Source: Bromus sterilis (taxonomy: Eukaryota; Streptophyta; Magnoliopsida; Poales; Poaceae). Taken from it: DNA of 64,000 nt. Below the pieces are notes generated by a model that was not told where the DNA came from, made no database searches, and worked only from the letters and a program-made list of their open reading frames with translations. Shown in pieces: positions 10,533-21,900 of this stretch (position 1 is the first letter of the stretch; each line of letters starts with the position of its first letter). The DNA lies in the NCBI GenBank assembly GCA_950022295.1, contig OX465601.1, positions 174,409,501-174,473,500 on the forward strand, given 5' to 3'. The translations under genes and the position numbers were made by a program.

Positions 10533-10548
10533 CCTGCTCTGATACCAA
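10533..10548 (-). promoter_or_regulatory. Primer-binding site for initiator-Met tRNA
   Basis: On the minus strand TTGGTATCAGAGCAGG begins four bases inside the 5' LTR end. TGGTATCAGAGC is the plant initiator-Met tRNA 3'-end complement used to prime minus-strand DNA synthesis. It fixes the 5' end of the element at the 10552-14463 LTR. Confidence 0.92.
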
Positions 10549-10551
10549 GTC

Positions 10552-13500
10552 TGTCGGGACCCGGGGTTAGCGTATGCAAGTCCAGTTAAGACATAGTCAT
10601 ATGGAGAGCCGAGAACCGCACCCACTTGTCTAAGCAGACAAGGCCAAGCACTGAACATTCTCGGAAAGCATCATACGTGAGGGGCATCCCATCCAGGCCG
10701 GATGATCAACTGAGATGGGTCCTCATCGTCCGCACACAAGTCAAATGATATGGGTGGTGAACACCCATATTCAAAGACAAGTCGCCTCAACCATACTACC
10801 GACTATCTCAAAACTCTTACATAGACTTACTCCAGCCCGATCACTTAGTCGGGGTCTAGGGCGGGCTCGATCATACCACAAAGTGTGCACGAGACGGAGT
10901 CTCGAGCAATCGCATCGCGATGCCCCAAGCTGCGCACATCTAAGGGCCACTTGGTGTATGAAAGACCGCCAGCTAGAACACAACTAAGGTCTCGAAAACC
11001 CATACAAAGACATGCATGTTATAAACATACACACAGCACACATGCCTTGTATGAACAACAGGTATCATTGCAATTCTCTACAAAGTGTACATATTTATTG
11101 ATAACTCTTATAGAGTGTACACAGAGATCACATACATGTGATCCAACATTACATTACAAGCGGAAGCAAATTATGTCTGAGTACAGACAAGTTTAACAAT
11201 TGGCTTAAGAAGCCTTATTTAAACACAAAGCCCTCCACGAGGGAACCAGTCGTCTGACTGGGACAAGACTAGTTGGTCTTCAGTCGTCCAGCTCGATGAA
11301 GAAGCCACCTTCGGGGTCAGTGGCATCATCTAAAACATAGATTAAGCAAACGTGAGTACAAAGTCGTACTCAGCAAGACCTACATAGGATCTATACTACT
11401 CATGCACATGTATCAAGGTAAAGGGAGGTGGGGTTCACTTGCAGAAGTGCCAGCTTTGACTTGGCTAGTCCTGAACTACGAGTACCAGACTTTGAGGTAA
11501 GAAGCGTACACGAGTCCACTACTTTCTCCAACCAATACACCACTATGGTGCCTTCCTCGACTTCCCCACGAGGAAGCACGCCATAGCACTCACACTTATC
11601 TTGGTGTGTTTTAGAAGTATCCGGTTCCAGTTATCTAATAATCAAGCTAAGCTTTCCAAGCAGTCCATAACCGCGGACGCGGCTATTCGAATAGTTTTGT
11701 TAACCTTGCAAGGGTGTACCGCTACACACACATGATCATCATTTACCGCCTTTGATCTCGACACCATTCATGGGGTGCCAGCGAGGATGCTCACCACAAC
11801 TGTTACCTCATAGCCGATCTAGTTCGAGAAAGCCGCCTACTTGGGTTGGTTACCACAATCGTGAACCCGGCCGGTTTACCGAAGTGGACCCAAGTGATGT
11901 GTGCGTGGTGCATAAGCCGGTATCGGATGAGTCGTTCTCTCTCTTAGCAACCAGGCCACAGACCTACCAGAACTCCGAACTATTGCGACATCTGGACATC
12001 GAAAGGGATGAGTTAGTAAGTTGAGAGGGGTCAGTGAGCCCAATGTGTGGTTGTACTCTTCATATTGGATCACCACACAAGAACTCGTACTAGGGCGGTG
12101 TTCAACGAGACAACCCACCGTGTACTCCTACACAGCCTCTCATCGTTCACCTTGTATTAGGGTCGATTCACCCACACTTTTCTACCAACATCAACGTGAT
12201 CATTCCCATCCCGACTCACATCACAGTAACAACATGGTATCATACTAAGCATGCAATAAGCAGTAACATTGCAGGGGCCACATGATATCAACCAACTCCT
12301 ACATTTGCTAGGATTGTGGTTTGCTTACTACTGTGACAAAATGATAGGTCATGCAAAGGAATGGGTTCATCTATGCGGTAGAAACGAAGCATGGTGATCA
12401 TCCTAAACAATGCATAAGCGAGACATGAGAGGGAAGTGGGATTTTATCGACATGATCAATGAGGGTTTGCTTGCCTTGCTGACGAGGTTCGGGTTCGGGG
12501 TCTTCAATGAAGGTTGCAACCTCTTTCTCCGGTTCCACCTCTACTCGACAAACAAAGCACGAAGTAGCAATCAATATGAATGCAATGCTCAAGCACATGA
12601 ATGAATTTTGAAACTTGAAGTATAAGTTTTGATGTGTGAGGCAATTCCATTTAAGTGGAGTATATTGCATTTGAAATGCAAATTCAAACTCCACATTTGA
12701 ATTCAACATTAACCAAGTTGTATGTGATATAGTTTGATCATTTTGAAACAACTTCAAATGTGTATGATATGCCTCTGATGTGTGATTGAAATGTAGCATG
12801 TTTTCTATGGTTCAAGTTGCAAAAATATTTGATTTAAATTTGATTTAATTCCATTTAAATCAAATATCAAAATGCTACTTATCACATTTTAAATTCAACT
12901 CAAACAGAGTTGAAAGTTGCATATTTGGAAAGATAATTTTCTCCTGATCATTTTTCATATATTATTTGTCCAATTTGGAGTTAATATGAATTTTCTATGA
13001 ATTTCCAAAGTTTGGGGTATTTTCTGGGATTTCTGGAATTCTTTTAATTCAAATAATCTCTGGAAATTCATTTAAATTGATTTATTGCGCAAGTGCTGAC
13101 GTCAGGGGGGGCTGACACGCCGGCGGCTAAACGCCGGCGACTGGACCGCGGCGGCGCTTCACGGGGAGGGCGAATCCGGCCATCATTTGGAGCGCGAAGA
13201 CCACCATCTTGAAGCTATTACTCGCGCGCGTCGAACGGGACCAAAACCAAGCACTGGGGTGCACCGTACGCTCGCCGGCGTCAACTTTTGCGGCGACCTA
13301 GCTACGGCCATGATCGAGATATCGTTCTAGGGCACGACTTGATGCGGGGCTAGGCTGGTTCGACGAGGAGGAACACGGGGAACAAGATGGACACCATGGC
13401 AGGCTCGATGGCGTAACGGTTGAACGTCTCCATTGATCCCGGCGGCGAGGAGCTTCGGCTACCATGGCGGATCCGGCTAGAGTGAGTAATCCAGGGGGAG

Positions 13501-14463
13501 AAGAGAGGGGTTTCGAACCCGAGCTCACCAGGAACTCAGTAGAGGTGGTGGCGAGGGCTGGGGTGGCTCAACGGCGGCCGGCGGGAACTCGAGGAAGAAT
13601 CCGGCGTCTACGAGGGCTCCGAGCTCGATTCCTTATGCAAAACGGTGAAGACGACGACGACGAAACGCTTGGACACATTCTTGGGCTTTCTAGGCGTCAA
13701 TGGCCACGCGTGTGCTCAACGGCGCTCCGGCGTGTTCCTCGGGCGGCGATGAATCGGGCGAGAGAGGAAGGGGAGGTGTTCCTGGAGGGGGGGAATGAAG
13801 CAGGGCGGCTCCAGGATGCGTCTGGACGAAGAGATAAGCTCGGGGGGGGGGCCTGGACGCTTGGAGACGTCGCGGTGTCGTCGCCGCCGCGCTCGGCCGC
13901 TCCAGCGAGCTGCTTGGGCGCGCGGGGTAGAAGACGACAAGGGGGAGGCTGAGCTGGGCCGGCCAGGTGGGCTGCGGGGGAACTATTCGGGCTGCTTCCA
14001 GGTAAATTATTTTCCCTTTTCTCTTCTGTTTTCTGTTCTGTTATTTGTTTTGTTGTGCTAGAAAATTAGCTAGGCATTTTATTAAATGCTGAAAACTTTT
14101 ATGTGGCCTCATAATAATATTGACTAGCCACTTATAAAGTTTCAACATTTTTAAATTCAAATAATTTTAATCTTAAATCAAATAGGGGTATTTCTTTAAT
14201 TCCAAGGCACTGTTTAAATATTTGAAAAATCTATGACCATGGGATGGGTCCCACATCACTTGATATGTGATCACACTCATTTATAAGACTTTTCAAAAAT
14301 CTAACATGAATTTTTGGAGAAGATTTTTATCTGGCCTTTTGAAATAATTCATCTGGGGGGTGTTCCTTCTTCCATTTGGATTTTGAAGTTTATTTCCTTT
14401 GAAAATTTGACATGATGTAAGGTTACTTGATCCTAGCACATTACCTAACAGAGGGTTCTGACA
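10552..14463 (-). repeat. 5' LTR of the chromovirus (3912 bp)
   Basis: Full-length second LTR, TGTCGGG...CTGACA on the plus strand, adjacent to the primer-binding site. It has private changes relative to 606-4556: shorter G-runs (10 against 18; 7 against 9; 7 against 10), a 27-bp loss between ACGGCGG direct repeats, and about three substitutions in the last 130 bp that the other two LTR ends lack. A minus-strand CTCTATAAGAG with AATAAA about 15 bp downstream lies near 11093-11117 and could be promoter and poly(A) signals; the TATA-like part is not kept in the LTR at 61215, so the call is weak. Confidence 0.94.
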
Positions 14464-14829
14464 ACTCGCCCCCACTCAATAGAATCTCGTCCCGATATTC
14501 AGAAGTCTGCGGGAGGAAGGTGGGGTACTCGGCACTGAGACGGTCTTCTCTTTCCCACGTAGCTTCTCTTTCGGAGTGGTGTGACCATTGCACTTTCATA
14601 AACCTAATCTTCTGACGACGAGTGACACGCTCTGCGGAATCATGAATACGAACGGGGTATTCTCGATAAGAAAGGTCATCTTGAAGATCAAGCATTTCAT
14701 GGTCGACTTCGCAGATGGGGTCCTTGAAGCAACGCCTGAGTTGGGACACATGGAATACATCATGTACTCGGGAGAGGTGCGGAGGTACTTCAAGTTGGTA
14801 CGAAACTCCTCCACGTTTAGCAATAATGC
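14464..14829 (-). pseudogene. Remnant of a second internal region: polypurine tract and pol C-terminus
   Basis: 366 bp collinear with 4557-4922 without indels but with about ten substitutions. It has the polypurine tract, the pol C-terminus with the chromodomain (KVQWSHHSEREATWERE, about 14522-14656) and the end of the GPY/F module (VHDVFHVSQL). The reading frame is open from the junction and ends in the adjoining LTR at 14441. One difference is informative: KVQWSHHS here against KVQWSHHC in the main copy. The remnant stops abruptly at AATGC, where LTR-terminal sequence begins. Confidence 0.93.
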
Positions 14830-14957
14830 CTTTTGAAATAATTCATCTGGGGGGTGTTCCTTCTCCCATTTGGATTTTGAAGTTGATTTCCTTTGAAAAT
14901 TTGACATGATGCAAGGTTACTTGATCCTAGCACATTACCTAACAGAGGGTTCTGACA
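14828..14957 (-). repeat. Terminal fragment of a third LTR
   Basis: Matches the last 129 bp of the 3' LTR (4428-4556) except for one extra G in a G-run. The junction with the internal remnant shares GC (14828-14829), a 2-bp microhomology. About 9.45 kb (the rest of an internal region plus 3.8 kb of LTR) would have been lost here. It ends CTGACA at 14957, immediately before the right target duplication. Confidence 0.93.
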
Positions 14958-14962
14958 CTATT
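14958..14962. other. Target-site duplication, right copy (CTATT)
   Basis: CTATT directly after the LTR terminus, identical to 601-605; the satellite subrepeat resumes as ATTCACCG. Confidence 0.92.
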
Positions 14963-17900
14963 ATTCACCGTTTTGGGTCCTTGGAGTGATTTCAACCACT
15001 GACAAACCCTAGGGTGAATTTAAGTGTTGGTCATCAACACTTGAAGTTTTGGCCGATTCTTGCCCGTTTCATGGGTTATTAATCACTGTTTCATGGGCTA
15101 TTAATCACCGTTTTTGGTCCCCGGAGTGATTTCAACCATCGACGAACCCCAGGGTGCATTTAAGTGCTGGTCCTCAATACTCGCAATTTTGGCCGATTCT
15201 GGCCTTTTTCATGGGCTATCAATCACCGTTTCATTGGCTATTAATCACCATTTTGGGTCTCGGAGTGATTTCCACCATTGACGAACCACAGGGTGCATTT
15301 ACGTGTTGGTCATCAACACTCGTAATTTTGGCCGATTCTGGCCTATTTCATGGGCGATTTATCACCGTTTCATGGGTTATTAATCACCGTTTTGGGTCTC
15401 CGAAGTGATTTCCACCATGAACGAACCCATTGTGCATTTACGTGCTGGTCACCAACACTCGCAGTTTTGGCCGATTCTGGCCTGTTTCATGGGCTATTAA
15501 TCACCGTTTCATGGGCAATTAATGACCGTTCTTGGTCCCCAGAGTGATTTCCACCATTGACGAACCCCAGGGTGCATTTACGTGCTGGTCATCAACACTC
15601 ACAGTTTTAGACGATTCTGGCCTATTTCAGGGGCTATTAATAATTGTTTCATGGGCTATTAATTACCGATTGGTATCCTCGGAGTGATTTCCACAATTTA
15701 CGAACCCCATGATGCATTTACGTGCTGCTCAACAACACTTGCCGTTTTGGCCGATTCTGGCCAGTTTCATGAGCTATTAATCACCGTTTCATGGGCTATT
15801 AATCACCGTTTTGGGTCCCAATGTGATTTCCAACATTGACGAACCCCAGGTTGCATTTACGTGTTAATCATCAATACTCACAGTTTTGGCGGATTCTCGC
15901 CTATTTCATGGGCTATTAATAACCGTTTCATGGGCTATTAATCATCGTTTTGGGTCCCCGGAGTGATTTCCACCATTAACGAACCTCAGGGTGCATTTAC
16001 GTGCTGGTCATCAACACTCGCTGTTTTGGCCGATTCTGGCCTGTTTCATGGGCTATTAATCACCGTTTCATGGGATATTAATCACCGTTTAGGGTCCCCA
16101 GAGTGATTTCCACCATTGACGAACCCTAGGGTGCATTTACGTGCTGGTCAGCAACACTCACAATTTTGGCCGATTCTGGCCTATTTCATGGGCTATTAAT
16201 AACCATTTCATGGGCTATTAATCACCGTTTCATGGGCTATTAATCACCATTTTGGGTCCCGGAGTGATTTCCACCATTGACGAACCCCAGGGTGCATTTA
16301 CGTGTTGGTCTTCAACACTCGCAATTTTGGCCGATTCTGGCCTATTTCATGGCTATTGATCACCGTTTCATGGGAAATTAATCACCGTTTCATGGGAAAT
16401 TAATCACCGTTTTGGGTCCCCAGAGTGATTTCCACCATTGACGAACCCAAGGGTGCGCTTACGTGCTGGTCATCAACACTCACAGTTTTGGCCGATTCTG
16501 GCCTATTTCATGGGCTATTAATAATTGTTTCATGGGCTATTAATCACAGTTTGGGGTCCCCGGAGTGATTTCCACCATTGACGAACCCCAGGATGCATTT
16601 ACGTGCTGCTCAACAACACTTGCCGTTTTGGCCGATTCTGGCCAGTTTCATGAGCTATTAATCACCGTTTAATGGGCTATTAATCACTGTTTCATGGGTT
16701 ATTAATCACCGTTTTGGGTCCCCGGAGTGATTTCCACCATCGACGAACCCCAGGGTGCATTTAAGTGCTGGTCATCAATACTCGCTGTTTTGCCAATTCT
16801 GGCTGTTTCATTGGCTATTAATCACCGTTTCATGGGCTATTAATCACCGTTTTGGGGTCCCTCGAGTGATTTCAACCATTGACGAACCCTAGGGTGCATT
16901 TAAGTGTTGGTCATCAACACTTGCAGTTTTGGCTGATTCTTGCCCGTTTCATGGGCTATTAATCACCGTTTTGGAACCCCTGTGTGATTTCCACAATTGA
17001 CGATCCCAGGGTGCTTATAAGTGCTGGTCATCAACACTCACAATTTTTGCCGATTCTGGCCTATTTCACGGGCTATTGATCACCGTTTCATGGGCTATTA
17101 ATCACCGTTTTGGGTCCCCTGTGTGATTTCCACCATTAACGAACCCCAGGGTGCATTTATGTGCTGAGTCATCAACACTCACAGTTTTGGCCAATTCTGG
17201 CCTATTTCATGGGCTATTAATCCCCGTTTCATGGGCTATTGATCACCATTTTGGGTCCCGGAGTGATTTCCACCATTGACGAACCCCAGGGTGCATTTAC
17301 GTGTTGGTCATCGACGCTCGCTTTTGGCCGATTCTGGCCTATTTCATGGGCTATTAATCACCGTTTTGGGTCCTCGGAGTGATTTCCACCATTAATGAAC
17401 CCCAGGGTGCATTAACGTGCTGGTCATCAACACACACAGTTTTGGCCAATTCTGGCCTATTTCATGGGCTATTAATCACCGTTTTGGGTCCCCAGAGTGA
17501 TTTCCACCATTGACGAACCCCAGGGTGCATTTAAGTGTTGGTCATCAAATCTCGCTATTTTGGCCGATTCGGCCTGTTTCATGGGCTATTAATCGCCGGT
17601 TCATGGGCTATTAATCACCGTTTCATGGGCTATTAATCACCGTTTTCGGTCCCAGAGTGATTTCTACCATTGACGAACCCCAGGGTGCATTTACGTGCTG
17701 GTCATCAACACACACAGTTTTGGCCAATTCTGGGCTCTTTCATGGGCTATTAATCACCGTTTTGGGTCCCCAGAGTGATTTCCACCATTGACAGACCCTA
17801 GGGTGCATTTAAGTGTTGGTCATCAAATCTCGCAGTTTTGGCCGATTCTGGCCTATTTCATGGGCTATTAATCACCGTTTCATGGGTTATTAATCACCAT

Positions 17901-18990
17901 TTTTGGTCCCCAGAGTGATTTCCACCATTGACGAACCCAGGGTGCATTTATGTGTTGGTCATCAAATCTCACTGTTTTGGCCGATTCTGGCCTGTTTCAT
18001 GGGCTACTAATCACCGTTTGATGGGCTATTATTCACCGTTTGCGGTACCCGGAGTGATTCCCACCATTGACAAACCCCATGGTGCATTTACGTGCTGGTC
18101 AACAACACTCACAGTTTTGCCCGATTCTGGTCCGTTTCATGAGCTATTAATCACCGTTTCATGGGCTATTAATCATTTTTTCTTGGGCTATTAATCGCCA
18201 TTTTGGGTCCCCGGAGTGATTTCCACCATCGACGGACCCAAGGGTGAATTTAAGTTCTGGTCATCTATACTCGCAGTTTTTGCCGACTCTGTCCTGTTTC
18301 ATGGGCAATTAATCACCGTTTTGGGTCCCCGAAGTGATTTCCACCATTAACGAAACACAGGGTGCATTTACGTGCTGGTCACCAACACTCGCAGTTTTGG
18401 CCGATTCTGGCCTGTTTCATGGGCTATTAATCACCGTTTCATGGGCAATTAATCACCGTTTTTGGTCCCCAGATTGATTTCCACCATTCACGAACCCCAG
18501 GGTGCATTTACGTGCTGGTCATCAACACACACAGTTTTGGCCAATTCTGGCCTATTTCATGGGCTATTAATCACTGTTTCATGGGCTATTAATCACCGTT
18601 TTGGGTCCCCAGAGTGATTTCCACCATTGACGACTCCCAGGGTGCATTTACGTGCTGTTCATCAACACTCACAACCATTTCATGGGCTATTAATCACCGT
18701 TTCATTGGGCTATTAATCACCATTTTGGGTCCCGGAGTAATTTCCCCCATTGACGAACCCCAGGGTGCATTTACGTGTTGGTCATCAACACTCGCAATTT
18801 TGGCCGATTCTGGCCTATTTCATGGGCTATTGATCACCGTTTCAGGGCCCATTAATCAACGTTTTGGGTCCCTGGAGTAATTTCAACCATTAACGAACCC
18901 TAGGGTGCATTTACGTGCTGGTCATCAACACTCGCAGTTTTGGCCGATTCTGCCTGTTTCATGGGCTATTAATCACCGTTTCATGGGCTA
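14963..18990. repeat. Satellite array, diverged left flank
   Basis: About 28 tandem monomers of roughly 118-162 bp, depending on whether one, two or three 22-bp subrepeats are present. Neighbouring monomers differ at many sites and carry small indels. The monomer order of the interior HOR can still be traced: near 15230 a CATTGGC-type subrepeat with CCATTTTGGGTC is followed by a gapped GAAGTG monomer, a CACCAACACTCGCAG monomer and a GGGCAATTAAT monomer, the m5-m8 order. A T-rich m1-like monomer occurs near 18054-18215. These look like old copies not recently homogenised. No gene or transposon insertion is visible. Confidence 0.9.
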
Positions 18991-21900
18991 TTAATAACCG
19001 TTTTCGGTCCCAGAGTGATTTCCACCATTGACGAACCCCAGAGTGCTTTTACGTGTTGGTCATCAACACACACAGTTTTGGCCAATTCTGGCCTGTTTGA
19101 TGGGCTATAAATCACCGTTTCATGGGCTATTTTTCACCGTTTTGGCTCCCAAGAGTGATTTCCACCATTGACGAACCCCAGGGTGCATTTAAGTGCTAGT
19201 CATCAAGTCTCGCTGTTTTGGCCGATTCTGGCTTGTTTCATGGGCAATTAATCACCGTTTAATGGGCTATTAATAACCGTTTGCGGTACCTGGAGTGATT
19301 TCCACCATTGACAAACCCTAGGGTGCATTTAAGTGCTGGTTATCAACACTTGCAGTTTTGGCCGATTCTGGCCCATTTCATGGGCTATTGATCACCGTTT
19401 CATGGGCAATTAATCACCGTTTTGGGTCCCCGGAGTGATTTCCACCATTAACGAACCCGAGGGTGCATTTACGCGTTGGTCATCAACATTCGCAGTTTTG
19501 GCCGATTCTGGCCCGTTTCATGAGCTATTAATCTCCGTTTCATGGGCTATTAATCACAGTTTCATGGTCTATTAATCACCGTTTTGGGTCCCCGGAGTGA
19601 TTTCAACCATCGACGAACCCCAGGGTGCATTTAAGTGTTGGTCGTCAATACTCGCAATTTTGGCCGATTCTAGCCTGTTTCATGGGCTATTAATCACCAT
19701 TTTGGGTCCCGGAGTGATTTCCATCATTGACGAACCCAGGGTGCATTTACGTGTTGGTCCTCAACACTCGTAATTTTGGTCGATTCTGGCCTATTTCATC
19801 GCCTATTTATCACCGTTTCATGGGCTATTAATCACCGTTTTGGGTCCCCGAAGTGATTTCCACCATTAACGAACCCCAGGGTGCATTTACGTGTTGGTCA
19901 TGAACACTCGCAGATTTTGCCGATTCTGGCCTGTTTCATGGGCTATTAATCACCGTTTTGGGTCCCCAGAGTGATTTCCACCATTGACGAACCCGAGGGT
20001 GCATTTACGTGCTGGTCATCAACACTCACAGTTTTGGCTGATTCTGGCCTATTTCATGGGCTATTAATAACCATTAAATGGGCTATTAATCACCGTTTCA
20101 TTGGCTATTAATCACCATTTTGGGTCCCAGAGTGATTTCCACCATTGACGAACCGCAGGGTGCATTTACGTGTTGGTCATCAACACTCGCAATTTTGGCC
20201 GATTCTGGCCTATTTCATGGGCTATTGACCACCGTTTCATGGGCTATTAATCACCGGTTTGTGTCCCCGAAGTGATTTCCACCATTAATGAACCCTAGGG
20301 TGCATTTACGTGCTGGTCACCAACACTCGCAGTTTTGGCCGATTCTGGCCTGTTTCATGGGCTATTAATCACCGTTTCATGGGAAATTAATCACCGTTTT
20401 TGGTCCCCAGAGTGATTTCCACCATTCACGAACCCCAGGGTGCATTTACGTGCTGGTCATCAACACACACAGTTTTGGCCAATTCTGGCGTGTTTCATGG
20501 GCTATTAATCACCGTTTCATGGGCTATTAATCACCGTTTTGGGTCCCATGAGTGATTTCCACCATTGACGAACCCCAGGGTGCATTTAAGTGTTGGTCAT
20601 CAAATCTCGCTATTTTGGCCGATTCTGGCATATTTCATGGGCTATTAATCGCCGTTTCATGGGCTATTAATCACCGTTTCACGGGCTATTAATCACCGTT
20701 TTTGGTCCCAGAGTGATTTCTACCATTGACGAACCCCAGGGAGCATTTACGTGCTGGTCATCAACACACACAGTTTTGGCCAATTCTGGCCTGTTTCGTG
20801 GGCTATTAATCACCGTTTCATGGGCTATTAATCACCGTTTTGGGTCCCCAAATTGATTTCCAACATTGACAAACCCCAGGGTGCATTCAAGTGTTGGTCA
20901 TCAAATATCGCAGTTTTGGCCGATTCTGGCCAATTTCATGGGCTATTAATCACCGTTTCATGGGCTATTGATCACCGTTTTGGGTCCCAAGAGTGATTTC
21001 CACCATTGACGAACCCCAGGGTGCATTTAAGTGATGGTCATCAAATCTCACTGTTTTGGCTGATTCTGGCCTGTTTCATGGGCTATTAATCACCGTTTCA
21101 TGGGCTATTAATCACCGTTTGCGGTCCCCTGAGTGATTCCCACCATTGAGAAACCCCAGGGTGCATTTGCGTGCTGTTCAACAACACTCATAGTTTTGCC
21201 CGATTCTGGTCCGTTTCATGAGCTAATAATCACCGTTTCATGGGCTATTAATCATTTTTTTCATGGGCTATTAATCGCCGTTTTGGGTCCCCGGAGTGAT
21301 TTCCACCATCGACGAACCCAACGGTGCATTTAAGTTCTGGTCATCAATACTCGCAGTTTTCTCCGATTCTGGCCTGTTTCATGGGCTATTAATCACCGTT
21401 TCATGGGCTATTAAGCACCGTTTTGGGTCCCCAGAGTGATTTCCACCATTAATGAACCCTAGGGTGCATTTACGTGCTGGTCATCAACACTCACAGTTTT
21501 GGCTGATTCTGGCCTATTTCATGGGCTATTAATAACCATTTCATGGGCTATTAATCACCGTTTCATTGGCTATTAATCACCATTTTGGGTCCCGGAGTGA
21601 TTTCCACCATTGACGAACCCCAGGGTGCATTTACGTGTTGGTCATCAACACTCGCAATTTTGGCCGATTCTGGCCTATTTCATGGGCTATTGACCACCGT
21701 TTCATGGGCTATTAATCATCGGTTTGTGTCCCCGAAGTGATTTCCACCATTAATGAACCCTAGGGTGCATTTACGTGCTGGTCACCAACACTCGCAGTTT
21801 TGGCCGATTCTGGCCTGTTTCATGGGCTATTAATCACCGTTTCATGGGAAATTAATCACCGTTTTTGGTCCCCAGAGTGATTTCCACCATTCACGAACCC

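Larger units (their letters stand above)
606..14957 (-). mobile_element. Compound Ty3/gypsy chromovirus (Tekay/Del type), LTR-int-LTR-int'-LTR'
   Basis: A minus-strand LTR retrotransposon inserted in a satellite monomer and flanked by CTATT duplications. Read in the element's direction, the main unit is 5' LTR (10552-14463), primer-binding site, extra ORF, gag, protease, reverse transcriptase, RNase H, integrase, chromodomain, polypurine tract and 3' LTR (606-4556). Upstream of the 5' LTR lies a remnant of another internal region (14464-14829) fused to an LTR terminus (14828-14957). The order PR-RT-RH-INT plus a C-terminal chromodomain defines a chromovirus. The long LTR and the chromodomain type point to the Tekay/Del group of grasses. 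All coding parts are broken. The outer duplication shows that the extra LTR arose at this locus, not by a separate insertion. Confidence 0.95.
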
